Source: Candidatus Nitrosopumilus sp.
GTDB taxonomy: Archaea > Thermoproteota > Nitrososphaeria > Nitrososphaerales > Nitrosopumilaceae
DNA: 33,026 bases
NCBI GenBank assembly: GCA_013911135.1
Contig: JACERO010000065.1
Location: 1-33,026 of the forward strand
Direction: 5' to 3'
Shown: piece after piece, positions 1-7,721 of the stretch
Position numbering within the stretch: position 1 is the stretch's first letter
Layout of the letters: every line of letters starts with the position of its first letter
Program-made: the position numbers and the translations under genes
The notes under the pieces: model-generated
What the model was told of the DNA's origin: nothing
Database searches by the model: none
What the model saw: the letters and a program-made list of their open reading frames with translations, nothing else

Positions 1-622
1 CAAATTGTTATTAGTTGATAGAGAGTTTTTTACAGCTGGAATAATTTCTGTGATAAAACAAAAACACTTGAAATTTCTAATGCCTGCAAAAAAGACTCCA
101 AGAATTAAAGATGCCATTTTACAATATGTTAATGGAGATAGAAAATCAATTTCAAATTGTATGATACAATCCGCATCAGGGCATGTCGAGTCATTTACTC
201 TAGTCATTTTACCAAACAAGAATGCAAGAAAAAAATCAAATCTTACAGACCAGTACATTACATTTGCAACAAATATTTCACCAAAAGAAATATCACACAA
301 CATACAATCCATTCCAACTGATTACAAGCAACGGTGGGGAATAGAGACAGGTTATGCCTGCATAGGAAGATTCAGACCAAAAACTATAGTTCAAACCAAT
401 CCATAAGGTTGCTATACTTTTACTATTCATTAATTTTGTACAATGCATGGATTATTACAAATTTGATAATATCTGAAGAATCGGATATACAAAATTACAA
501 ACCAATCATATCAATTGAAACTCTCAAATATTTCTTTGTGAAAATGATTGTGTATTATTTTAGAAATAACAAAAATAATTATTTCCTAGAATGTGTAATT
601 TGATGTACTTTCCCATCTACTG
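1..622 (+). mobile_element. Insertion sequence, right part (copy 1, cut by window edge)
   Basis: This stretch carries the C-terminal part of a DDE transposase and ends 19 bases past its stop codon. The right boundary is placed at 622 because the same 622 bases recur inverted at 32405-33026 and identity stops exactly there (t at 623 against g in the other copy). The outer end, read inward, is CAGTAGATGGGAAAGTACAT and is probably the terminal inverted repeat. The left end of the element lies outside the window, so the full length and the target duplication cannot be seen. Confidence 0.85.
2..603 (+). pseudogene. IS transposase, C-terminal part, frameshifted
   Basis: A DDE transposase fragment related to the IS4/ISH3-like group. 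It shows LLVDREFF (second catalytic Asp region), a PAKKTPRIK stretch, and the YKQRWGIETGY signature, which matches the Y-(2)-R-(3)-E pattern carrying the last catalytic Glu. The first frame runs to a stop at 404-406 (ending RPKTIVQTNP). The family-like continuation (SSNQSIRLL, then a hydrophobic helix around YFYYSLILYNAWI) is in the -1 frame and ends at the TGA at 601-603. The switch lies near the A5 run at 379-383, so either one A was lost or ribosomes slip -1 there. The N-terminus is beyond the window edge. Both copies in the window share the same frameshift. Confidence 0.8.
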
Positions 623-695
623 TCTGAAGGATTTGATTCTATAAATTTCCTAGGAGATGTAATTTTTAGAGATTATCTGTAAAAATAGTATCTCC
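623..695. other. Short intergenic strip between the IS and the next gene
   Basis: I see no gene here. It contains the left copy of a 20-base direct repeat (663-682) whose other copy overlaps the leuB 3' end. Confidence 0.5.
663..682 (+). repeat. 20-base direct repeat, copy A
   Basis: TTTTTAGAGATTATCTGTAA occurs here and again at 1109-1128, exact over 20 bases and diverging immediately on both sides. Copy B covers the last codons and stop of leuB. Copy A may therefore be a duplicated piece of the leuB 3' end, with 446 bases from copy to copy. Confidence 0.85.
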
Positions 696-962
696 TCACA
701 AATCGTGGGGCTTATTATCTAGAAAATAATTATTCTTTAGCAAACTCATACTTATCTCGAAATGATTGGCCATTTGATGTATCTCTTCACCTCTTTTTTC
801 TACTAGCCTCATAATCTCCGTGGCTCTTTCAACAGAAACATATTGGTTGTTGTTACCCCTAAAGCGATTACCTGGGATTTGTCCGAGTGCTAAACATTTT
901 AGTTCAATTTCATGAAGTTCATTATTTTTATCATTTTCAACTTTTTTATCTGGATCAATCAA
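696..962 (-). CDS. Hypothetical protein, about 88 aa
   Basis: I do not recognise this family. The protein is charged at the N-terminus (Lys/Asn/Asp-rich, about residues 1-20). A more structured part follows with QIPGNRFRGNN and an amphipathic helix around VERATEIMRLVEKRGEEIHQ. The only usable start in this frame is a TTG at 962. An ATG at 983-985 is preferable as a real start, but it runs into TAG after six codons. If one A were restored in the CAATAG stretch it would join this frame as MQNNNQIELIDPD. So the gene may be frameshifted at its start. It lies between the IS and leuB, inside the segment bounded by the 20-base direct repeat. Confidence 0.5.
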   Translation of the reverse strand: MIDPDKKVENDKNNELHEIELKCLALGQIPGNRFRGNNNQYVSVERATEIMRLVEKRGEEIHQMANHFEISMSLLKNNYFLDNKPHDL

Positions 963-1091
963 CTCTATTGATTATTATTTTGCATTTTATTTAAATTCAA
1001 TCATACATTTGTTTTCAAAATCAAATACAAAAACACTTTCCAACAAACAAACGTCCATCACAACTTTAGTTATATCGCGTTTTGAGTGACT

Positions 1092-1113
1092 GGGAAGGGG
1101 GCTTTCCCTTTTT
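1092..1113 (+). terminator. Hairpin followed by a T run (plus orientation)
   Basis: GGGAAGG (1092-1098), a GGG loop and CTTTCCC (1102-1108) form a 7-bp stem with one G-U pair, followed by TTTTT at 1109-1113. This has the shape of an intrinsic terminator on the plus strand, but no plus-strand gene runs into it. On the minus strand it sits just past the leuB stop without a T run. Its function is unclear. Confidence 0.3.
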
Positions 1114-1128
1114 AGAGATTATCTGTAA
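1109..1128 (+). repeat. 20-base direct repeat, copy B, over the leuB 3' end
   Basis: The second copy of the repeat at 663-682. On the minus strand it contains the last leuB codons and the stop (TAA at 1112-1114). Confidence 0.85.
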
Positions 1129-2125
1129 TCTGTTTTGTAAACTCTGTAGTTGACACATCTCCACCAATATCCTTAGTTTTTACGCCTGATTTTACCAAAT
1201 CAAAGATAGTAGATTCTAATTTTACACCAACCTTAATGCATTTTGAATCATTATGTTTGGCACCAAGCCAATCAAACATCATCTTAATTGATAACAAAAA
1301 CGACGAGGGGTTTGCAATATCTTGCCCTGCAATATCAAATGCTGCACCATGTACTGGCTCAAAGAGTGCAAAGTTATCTCCAATGTTAGCAGCTGGTGCC
1401 ATCCCTAAACCACCTACTACTTGTGATGATTCATCAGATAAGATATCTCCAAACAAGTTTGTAGTTACAATAACATCAAACTGTTCTGGTTGACGAATTA
1501 AATTCATTGCACATGCATCAACATACATTTGCTCAAATGTAATATCAGGATAATCTTTTGATACATCAGTGCAAGATTGGGCAAACAAACCATCAGTAAC
1601 TCGCATTACATTTGATTTATGAACACAAGTTACTTTTCTCATAGAGTCACGTTGCATTGCAGTCTCAAATGCATACTTTGCAATTCTTTTAGAAGCTGCC
1701 TTTGAAATTACTCTTAATGCTACTGCAGAATCTCCCACACGAAACTCTTGGCCTCGATAAAGATCCTCTGTATTTTCTCGAACTATCACCATATCAATAT
1801 CATCACGTAATGCAGGCATGTGTGGATATGATTTTGCAGGTCGAATGTTAGCATAAAGATCAAGCATTCTCCTCAACACTACAATAACATCAGCTGCTGA
1901 TTCTCCAACAGGAGCTTTCAAGCACGTATCAGAGTCTTTTATGATATTAATTGTCTCATCAGGAAGTGCCTTTCCTGTCACTTCAAGTGTTTTATCTCCA
2001 GCTAACAATTTGGTTATTTCAAATTTCAAATCATATTTCTCATTAATGGTATTAAGTACAGAGACCGCAGAATCTGATATTTCAGGACCAATTCCATCAC
2101 CAGTAATTAATGATATTTTATACAT
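1112..2125 (-). CDS. leuB: 3-isopropylmalate dehydrogenase
   Basis: Oxidative decarboxylation of 3-isopropylmalate in cytoplasmic leucine synthesis. The 337-aa protein is a full-length member of the isocitrate/isopropylmalate dehydrogenase family. It has ITGDGIGPE at the N-terminus, VRENTEDLYRG in the substrate loop, FGDILSDESSQVVGGLGMAP (metal-binding Asp residues), and EPVHGAAFDIAGQDIANP near residue 260. The Asp in HGAAFDIAG corresponds to the residue that favours NAD in isopropylmalate dehydrogenases. Isocitrate or homoisocitrate dehydrogenase are the alternatives by sequence, but the leuA/ilv neighbours argue for LeuB. The gene is separated from leuA by 335 bases and has its own AT-rich box (TTATATT) about 25 bases upstream of the ATG, so it is probably a leaderless, separately promoted gene. 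Confidence 0.88.
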   Translation of the reverse strand: MYKISLITGDGIGPEISDSAVSVLNTINEKYDLKFEITKLLAGDKTLEVTGKALPDETINIIKDSDTCLKAPVGESAADVIVVLRRMLDLYANIRPAKSYPHMPALRDDIDMVIVRENTEDLYRGQEFRVGDSAVALRVISKAASKRIAKYAFETAMQRDSMRKVTCVHKSNVMRVTDGLFAQSCTDVSKDYPDITFEQMYVDACAMNLIRQPEQFDVIVTTNLFGDILSDESSQVVGGLGMAPAANIGDNFALFEPVHGAAFDIAGQDIANPSSFLLSIKMMFDWLGAKHNDSKCIKVGVKLESTIFDLVKSGVKTKDIGGDVSTTEFTKQITDNL

Positions 2126-2312
2126 AGTGTCTCATCACAATAAGAGAATATAATGTCACCTTCATTTTCAATCTAGGGTGTAGGTGAAAAGAACGTTCTA
2201 CCAGTTAGATACTGTCTACAAATAATGTGAAGAATTATGAAAATATGTACTTCTTTACGCTGTAATTTGTAGCCAAATTTGTTCAAATAATTTTTCAAAT
2301 ATACTATACTTA

Positions 2313-2417
2313 ATGACTGAAGCAAGACAGGTAACCCGACAAATTTTACAGCCTACTTTAACCTATGTTGCAGTTGCCTCTTTTTTTGTTGTAGTTTCAG
2401 CCGTCCTAATTCGTTGA
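2313..2417 (+). CDS. 34-aa single-pass membrane micro-protein
   Basis: An ATG-to-TGA frame of 34 codons in the gap between leuA and leuB, on the strand opposite to both. The N-terminus is polar (MTEARQVTRQILQP). It is followed by one hydrophobic helix of about 18 residues (TYVAVASFFVVVSAVLI) and a closing Arg. An AT-rich box (CAAATAATTTTT, about 2284-2295) lies about 20-29 bases before the ATG, as expected for a leaderless archaeal transcript. I do not recognise the family. The shape is that of a small accessory subunit of a membrane complex, but that is only inference. Confidence 0.55.
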   Translation: MTEARQVTRQILQPTLTYVAVASFFVVVSAVLIR

Positions 2418-2460
2418 GTTTTTTAGATTCTAAACTCGGCAAATTATCTTTATTTTTTTA

Positions 2461-3975
2461 CTAGCTTACCTGTTTTTCTTTTAACATCTTTTTGAGCATT
2501 ATACGATTAATACCATCAATGACTGCTTGAACACTTGTAGTTACAATATCCTCACCAACTGATTTTGCAGAAACTCTATTTCCTTGTGCATCCTCTACAC
2601 TAATGGTTACTTCACACAAGGCATTAGCACCACCAGAAATTGATGCCAATGCATAGTCTTTAATTCTAATTTCCGAAATTTTTCCCGTAATCTTTTGAAT
2701 TGCATTAAGTGATGCATCAACAGGACCAACACCGTGATCAGTTCCGGAATACTCTTTTCCATCAATAGTTAATTTTACAAATGCATAAGGCATTGTTCCA
2801 ATTCCAGTGGATACTGAGAATCCAGTTAACTGTACAATTCGTTTAATTCCTTCATCACCTAAAACATCACTTGCAATTGATAACAACTCTACATCTGAAA
2901 TTTGCTTTCCTTGATCACCTAACACTTTAACTTTGTCTAGGATTTGTTGTGATTGTTCTTCATTTGGTTTTACTCCAAATTCTGCAAGCATTGCATTCAT
3001 TCCATGAATTCCTGCATGTTTTCCAACACGAAGTCTCCTCTTTCGTCCTACTAATTCCGGACTGATTGGTTCGTATGTTAATGGGTTATTCAATACACCA
3101 TGAGTGTGAATTCCAGATTCATGTCCAAATGCATTATCTCCAACTATAGCCTTGTTTGGCTGGATTTTGATTCCTGCAATCTTTGAAACATATCGTGATG
3201 TATCATAGATTAATTCAGATTTGATGTTTGTTTCATATTTTTGCTCAAATGGTAAACATTGCAATGCCATGGAGAACTCTTCTAATGATGCATTTCCTGC
3301 ACGCTCTCCAATTCCATTAATGGTAACATGTGCACATGCAGCTCCTGCATGAATTCCAGATAATGCGTTTGCAACTGCTAATCCAAAGTCATTATGACAA
3401 TGAACACTGACTGGAAGTTTTGTTACATCAACTGTATCACGAGTTAATTCGGCCATATACTCTGGAGTACAATATCCTACAGTATCAGGAATGTTAACCC
3501 TATCAGCTCCAGCTTTTGCTACTTCACCAAATACTTTTTTTAAGAATTCTCTATCAGTTCTAGTTGCATCCTCAGCTGAGAACTCAACTTGGAGACCACG
3601 AGATTTTCCATATTCTACTGCTTCAATTGCTTTTTCAAGTGCTTGGTCATGAGTCATCTTGAGTTTATGCTCTAAATGAATGTCGGATGTTGCAATGAAT
3701 GTGTGAATATAGTTTAGTCCTGCATCAACTGCAGAATCAATATCTTTTTTGATAGTTCTAGTTAGTCCTACAATCTCACAAGATAATCCTTCGCTAGTAA
3801 TCATTTTTATTCCTTTAAATTCACCTTCGGAAATTACAGGAAATCCTGCTTCTATCGCATCAACTCCAAGTTCATCAAGTTTTTTTGCAATAGATAATTT
3901 TTGATCAGGTGACAATGAAACACCAAGTGTTTGTTCTCCATCTCTTAATGTTGTATCAAATATTCTAACTTTCAT
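2461..3975 (-). CDS. leuA: 2-isopropylmalate synthase
   Basis: Condenses acetyl-CoA with 2-oxoisovalerate, the first committed step of leucine synthesis. The 504-aa protein has the HMGL-like TIM barrel in front: FDTTLRDGEQ at residues 6-15, VHCHNDFGLAVANAL and GIGERAGNASLEE. The linker (ESGIHTHGVL, GRKRRLRVGKHAG) and a C-terminal LeuA dimerisation/regulatory domain follow, from about residue 370. The length fits LeuA proper. Citramalate synthase has the same architecture and cannot be excluded by eye. The ATG overlaps the ilvN stop in ATGA (3972-3975), so the gene is translationally coupled to ilvN. Leucine feedback through the C-terminal domain is known for the family. Confidence 0.9.
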   Translation of the reverse strand: MKVRIFDTTLRDGEQTLGVSLSPDQKLSIAKKLDELGVDAIEAGFPVISEGEFKGIKMITSEGLSCEIVGLTRTIKKDIDSAVDAGLNYIHTFIATSDIHLEHKLKMTHDQALEKAIEAVEYGKSRGLQVEFSAEDATRTDREFLKKVFGEVAKAGADRVNIPDTVGYCTPEYMAELTRDTVDVTKLPVSVHCHNDFGLAVANALSGIHAGAACAHVTINGIGERAGNASLEEFSMALQCLPFEQKYETNIKSELIYDTSRYVSKIAGIKIQPNKAIVGDNAFGHESGIHTHGVLNNPLTYEPISPELVGRKRRLRVGKHAGIHGMNAMLAEFGVKPNEEQSQQILDKVKVLGDQGKQISDVELLSIASDVLGDEGIKRIVQLTGFSVSTGIGTMPYAFVKLTIDGKEYSGTDHGVGPVDASLNAIQKITGKISEIRIKDYALASISGGANALCEVTISVEDAQGNRVSAKSVGEDIVTTSVQAVIDGINRIMLKKMLKEKQVS

Positions 3976-4454
3976 GATCCACTCCTTTGCAATGCTGCAA
4001 CTCCAGTTCGGGCTATATCAATAATGCCAAATGGTTTTATCAATTCCTCAAATGCTTGGATTTGATGAGGAGTTGCAGTCAATTCTACCATAAGTGATTC
4101 TTTTTTCACATCATGTACTTTTCCGCCATATGCATTAGCTATCTTGTTAATCTCCATACTATCATTAGCATTGCTAAGATTTATCATAAAAAGACAGAGT
4201 TCTCTGTATACTGTTTTGTGCTCATCTAATTGCCTGACTTCTACTGTATCAATCATTTTTTCGAGTTGTTTTACAATCTGTACAACTCGCTTTTCATCAC
4301 TATTAGTAGTAATAGTCATCCTAGAATAATCTGGATTCTCAGTCACCCCTACTGAAATACTATCAATGTTAAAGTTCCTAGATCTGAAAAGATGAGTTAC
4401 CTTAAACAAGATTCCAGTTTTGTTTTCAACTAAAAGAGAAATAATTGCCCACAT
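3972..4454 (-). CDS. ilvN: Acetolactate synthase small (regulatory) subunit
   Basis: Regulatory subunit of acetohydroxyacid synthase, which binds the large subunit and transmits valine-type feedback. The 160-aa protein begins with an ACT domain (SLLVENKTGILFKVTHLF, then NIDSISVG at about residues 29-36), followed by the typical second ACT-like half (YRELCLFMINL onward). The length is normal for IlvN. It lies 9 bases downstream of ilvB and overlaps leuA by 4 bases, so ilvB-ilvN-leuA form one operon. Confidence 0.93.
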   Translation of the reverse strand: MWAIISLLVENKTGILFKVTHLFRSRNFNIDSISVGVTENPDYSRMTITTNSDEKRVVQIVKQLEKMIDTVEVRQLDEHKTVYRELCLFMINLSNANDSMEINKIANAYGGKVHDVKKESLMVELTATPHQIQAFEELIKPFGIIDIARTGVAALQRSGS

Positions 4455-4463
4455 AATTAATCA

Positions 4464-6176
4464 CTATGATGGTAATATCATATCCTCAAGCGAAGTTCCA
4501 GGAGCTACAAATGGTAATACGTCTTCTTCAGGGTCAATTGGAATGTCAATTACAGTTGCAACATCACTTGATAATGCAGTTTTGATTGCTTTGTCAAGCT
4601 CATCCATGGACTGTGCTCTAATTCCTTGAGCTCCATATGATTCTGCTAATTTAACATAATCAGGAATATGACCTTGGTCTACTCCAATCATTCTTCTCTT
4701 ATAGAATGTTCTTTGCCATTGTGCTACCATCCCTAATGTGTAATTATTTAAAATAAACACGATTACTGGAATGTCTTCTTGAATAGCAGTTGCAAGAGAA
4801 TTTTCAGTCATTGCAAAGCTTCCATCCCCTGCAATATCCACTACAGGAACATCAGGGCGTGCTACTTTGGCACCAATTGATGCTGGAAATCCCCAACCCA
4901 TAGTACCAAGTCCAGTTGAACTAAAGAAAGTACCAGGTTGAATTACATCATAAAATAATGATACCCACATTTGGTGTTGTCCTACTTCAGTAGTTACAAT
5001 AGCTTCTGGAGGTAATAATTCACGAAGTTTACGTAAAATTTTTGCAGCACCCATTTCACCTGGATGAATTTTCAAGTTTTCTTTCCAGTATACTTTTGTC
5101 TCTTTGACATGTTTAACCCAAGGAGTCTCTTCAGTTTTTTTGATGGCTCTCTGTAAAAGTAATTTTATCATTATTCGAAGTGATGCTTTAACATCTCCAA
5201 CTACTGCAACCTGAGCTTGTTGATTTTTACCAATCTCTGCAGGATCTACATCCATGTGAATGATTTTGAGCCTCTTTTCAAACGTCTCAAAGGTTCCAAC
5301 TGATCTATCAGAAAATCTAGTACCTATTGCCAATACACAATCAGCTTCTGTCATCATTTTGTTTGCCTCTGCATGTCCATGCATTCCAATTGGCCCTAAT
5401 GATAAAGGATGGTTTTCAGGAAATGCACCCTTGCCTTTGAAAGTAGTAACTACTGGAAGCATAAGCGTTTCAGCAATAGCTTGCAATTCAGCAAAGGCAG
5501 ATGAAATAATAGTTCCACCACCAGCTAAGATGATTGGTTTTTCTGAATTAAGTAACATGTCAACTGCTTTTTCACATGCTACAATATCAGGATCAGTCCA
5601 AGGATGATAGCCTTGAATTTTAAATTCATCAGGAAATTCCATCTCTGCTGTTCCTGTTTGAACATCTTTTGGAATATCAATAAGTACAGGTCCTGGTCTG
5701 CCAGTTTCTGCAATGTAGAATCCTTTTCTTACAGCTTCTGGAACTTCACCAGGTGTTCTTGGCTGAAATGCATATTTTACAACAGGATTTGACATTCCAA
5801 TAATATCACTTTCTTGAAATGCATCGCGTCCAATCATATCTACTGCTACTTGGCCAGTTACTGCAATCATTGGTGCAGAATCAGCTTGAGCTGTTGCAAT
5901 TCCAGTTAGTATGTTAGTGGCGCCAGGTCCGGATGTTGCAAAACAAACACCTGGTTTTCTGCTAACTCTACCAAAACCATCAGCCATATGAGCTGCTGAT
6001 TGTTCATGTCTTGCCAAAATATGTCTAATATCACATCTAGCAAATTCATCATACATTGGAAGATTTGCACCTCCCGGTAAACCAAACACTTGTTTGACGC
6101 CTTCTTTTTCCATAGCCGTCATCAAGGCCTTTGCACCAGTCATAGTTTCCATTTTATTTATCAAATCAATCGCCAT
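4464..6176 (-). CDS. ilvB: Acetolactate synthase large (catalytic) subunit
   Basis: ThDP- and FAD-dependent enzyme that makes acetolactate or acetohydroxybutyrate, the first shared step to valine, leucine and isoleucine. The 570-aa protein has three domains. The N-terminal Pyr domain has ARHEQSAAHMADGFGR with the catalytic Glu, then SGPGATNILTGIATAQADS. A central FAD/NAD-like domain follows. The C-terminal PP domain has GTMGWGFPASIGAK and a GDGSF...NNYTLGMV cofactor motif. It is complete and unbroken. It is the first gene of the operon with ilvN and leuA, and an AT-rich stretch (AAAATTTTAACTTTATTAAA) sits just upstream of the ATG. Confidence 0.95.
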   Translation of the reverse strand: MAIDLINKMETMTGAKALMTAMEKEGVKQVFGLPGGANLPMYDEFARCDIRHILARHEQSAAHMADGFGRVSRKPGVCFATSGPGATNILTGIATAQADSAPMIAVTGQVAVDMIGRDAFQESDIIGMSNPVVKYAFQPRTPGEVPEAVRKGFYIAETGRPGPVLIDIPKDVQTGTAEMEFPDEFKIQGYHPWTDPDIVACEKAVDMLLNSEKPIILAGGGTIISSAFAELQAIAETLMLPVVTTFKGKGAFPENHPLSLGPIGMHGHAEANKMMTEADCVLAIGTRFSDRSVGTFETFEKRLKIIHMDVDPAEIGKNQQAQVAVVGDVKASLRIMIKLLLQRAIKKTEETPWVKHVKETKVYWKENLKIHPGEMGAAKILRKLRELLPPEAIVTTEVGQHQMWVSLFYDVIQPGTFFSSTGLGTMGWGFPASIGAKVARPDVPVVDIAGDGSFAMTENSLATAIQEDIPVIVFILNNYTLGMVAQWQRTFYKRRMIGVDQGHIPDYVKLAESYGAQGIRAQSMDELDKAIKTALSSDVATVIDIPIDPEEDVLPFVAPGTSLEDMILPS

Positions 6177-6387
6177 AATTTTAATAAAGTTAAAATTTTG
6201 AGCATACTTTACAGTAGAACAACAACTTGTAAATTCTTGCTAATTGGTCCAATTATTTCTGTGCTCATTGAAATCAAAAACAAAACCAATTGATAATTAA
6301 TAAAGATTCCCAGAAAAATAATCGTTATTTTGCCTAAATTGTGCAGAAGACTTAAACTAATTATTTTCATATTTCAAACTAACTGTT

Positions 6388-6792
6388 TTGATAGATAGTG
6401 AAGAAATCATAAAAATTATTGAAACATTATTTCAAGCTGGAGTAACAAAAGATCTAACTAAACTAAAAGAGATACATCTTGATGATTCTAGATTTTCAAG
6501 CTTTAGTGATTTGCCACCATATGATCTTAAAGACTATCAAACTACAATAGAGTTAGAAGAATTAAGATTTGTTAGCATTTCAGATTATAGTTATGAAATC
6601 AAAAATCCAAAAATCAGTATTTTTGGAGATACCGCAATTGTAGCAATGGAATTAATTCAACAAGGAATGCTAGTAGATAACAAAGCATTCACAGGAGAGC
6701 ACATGAAAATTAATGGGAGAGCAACATTTGTGTTGATAAAACAACCAACATGGAAAATTGTACACATTCATCTCTCAAAGATAGAGAGATAG
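6388..6792 (+). CDS. NTF2-like (SnoaL/DUF4440-type) protein
   Basis: A 134-aa protein with the order expected of the NTF2/SnoaL fold. N-terminal helices (IIKIIETLFQAG) lead into strands around YSYEIKNPKISIFGDTAIVA, then a last pair GRATFVLIKQ and TWKIVHIHLS. The family includes ketosteroid-isomerase-like enzymes and pure binding domains, so the substrate cannot be read from the sequence. It starts at TTG (6388-6390). It is convergent with the aldolase gene, whose stop begins two bases after its own. Confidence 0.65.
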   Translation: MIDSEEIIKIIETLFQAGVTKDLTKLKEIHLDDSRFSSFSDLPPYDLKDYQTTIELEELRFVSISDYSYEIKNPKISIFGDTAIVAMELIQQGMLVDNKAFTGEHMKINGRATFVLIKQPTWKIVHIHLSKIER

Positions 6793-6793
6793 A

Positions 6794-7675
6794 CTATTTC
6801 TTAGTTTGATTAGGTTTGTTTTGAGGTTTATTTGATTTGTTTTGATTAGGTTTGTTTTGAGGTTTATTTGATTTGTTTTTCTTTTTTGGATCTTCGTTAA
6901 CTATTTTTTTGTACAAGTTGTATGCTTGGTCAACATTTGCATTTCCATGAACTATAGATCGTACTGCTTTAATCATTGCAATAGGATGTTCTGATTGCCA
7001 AATATTTCGTCCCATATCAACACCAACTGCACCACTTTTGATTGAGTTGTATGTTAATTGTAATGCATCACGTTCTGGGATTTTCTTTCCTCCTGCAACA
7101 ATAATTGGAACAGGGCATGATTGAACAACTTTCTCAAAATTTTCACAATAGTATGTTTTGACAATATGTGCTCCTTGCTCAGCTGCAATTCTGCATGCCA
7201 ATGAAAGATATCTTGAATCTTTACCTAGTTCTTTTCCAACTGCAGTAACAGCCAATACAGGAATTCCATATTTTTCTGCTTTACTGACTAATTTCCCAAG
7301 ATTTACAATAGTTTGATGTTCATATTTGGAACCAACAAATATAGACATTGCAAGTGCGCTAGCGTTAAGTCTAATTGCATCTTGAATAGAAACTGTAATT
7401 TCTTCTTGAGATAAATCCTCACCAATAATACTTGAACCACCAGAAACTCTCAACACCATTGGAGTATCAGTGGTTGCAGGAACACATGTTCTCTGAACGC
7501 CTCTTGTAACCATTAAAGAGTCACAATATTTCAAAAGAGGTGCAATTACCTTTTTTGGATTCTCTAATTTTTCAGTTGGACCAAGAAAGTATCCATGATC
7601 AACTGCTAACATTAATGCGCGATTATTATGTGGTTTAATGATTTGTGATATTCTATTTTTTAATCCCCAGTCCAT
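6794..7675 (-). CDS. LsrF-like class I aldolase (DeoC/LacD/FbaB superfamily)
   Basis: A TIM-barrel Schiff-base aldolase/thiolase, 293 aa. From MDWGLKNRI, through LAVDHGYFLGP (residues 23-33), GGSSIIGEDLS and AVTAVGKELGKDSRY, to HIVKTYYCE (probable Schiff-base Lys), IIVAGGKKIPERDAL and GVDMGRNIWQSEHPIAM, it resembles bacterial LsrF, the AI-2 breakdown thiolase. The alternatives are the archaeal fructose-bisphosphate aldolase and the ADH synthase of the archaeal shikimate route. I do not claim an AI-2 role. The last 30 residues are a Lys/Asn/Gln/Pro tail absent from the core family. It is made by a perfect duplication of a 12-residue unit (NKSNKPQNKPNQ). The alcohol dehydrogenase gene ends 46 bases upstream on the same strand. 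Confidence 0.8.
   Translation of the reverse strand: MDWGLKNRISQIIKPHNNRALMLAVDHGYFLGPTEKLENPKKVIAPLLKYCDSLMVTRGVQRTCVPATTDTPMVLRVSGGSSIIGEDLSQEEITVSIQDAIRLNASALAMSIFVGSKYEHQTIVNLGKLVSKAEKYGIPVLAVTAVGKELGKDSRYLSLACRIAAEQGAHIVKTYYCENFEKVVQSCPVPIIVAGGKKIPERDALQLTYNSIKSGAVGVDMGRNIWQSEHPIAMIKAVRSIVHGNANVDQAYNLYKKIVNEDPKKKNKSNKPQNKPNQNKSNKPQNKPNQTKK
6805..6876 (+). repeat. Tandem repeat, two perfect 36-base units
   Basis: Units at 6805-6840 and 6841-6876 are identical and begin TTTGATTAGGTTTG. They lie in frame within the 3' end of the aldolase gene and encode NKSNKPQNKPNQ twice. Confidence 0.95.
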
Positions 7676-7721
7676 TTCTCTTCGATTTTGAAAGAATCGA
7701 AATACCTTTCTTAAGCCTTTC

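Noticed and set aside
1092-1113. Hairpin plus T run as a true plus-strand terminator
   Set aside because: No plus-strand gene leads into it; kept only as a low-confidence structural feature.
1236-2153. Plus-strand open frames over leuB
   Set aside because: They are antisense to a conserved full-length enzyme and show no family features.
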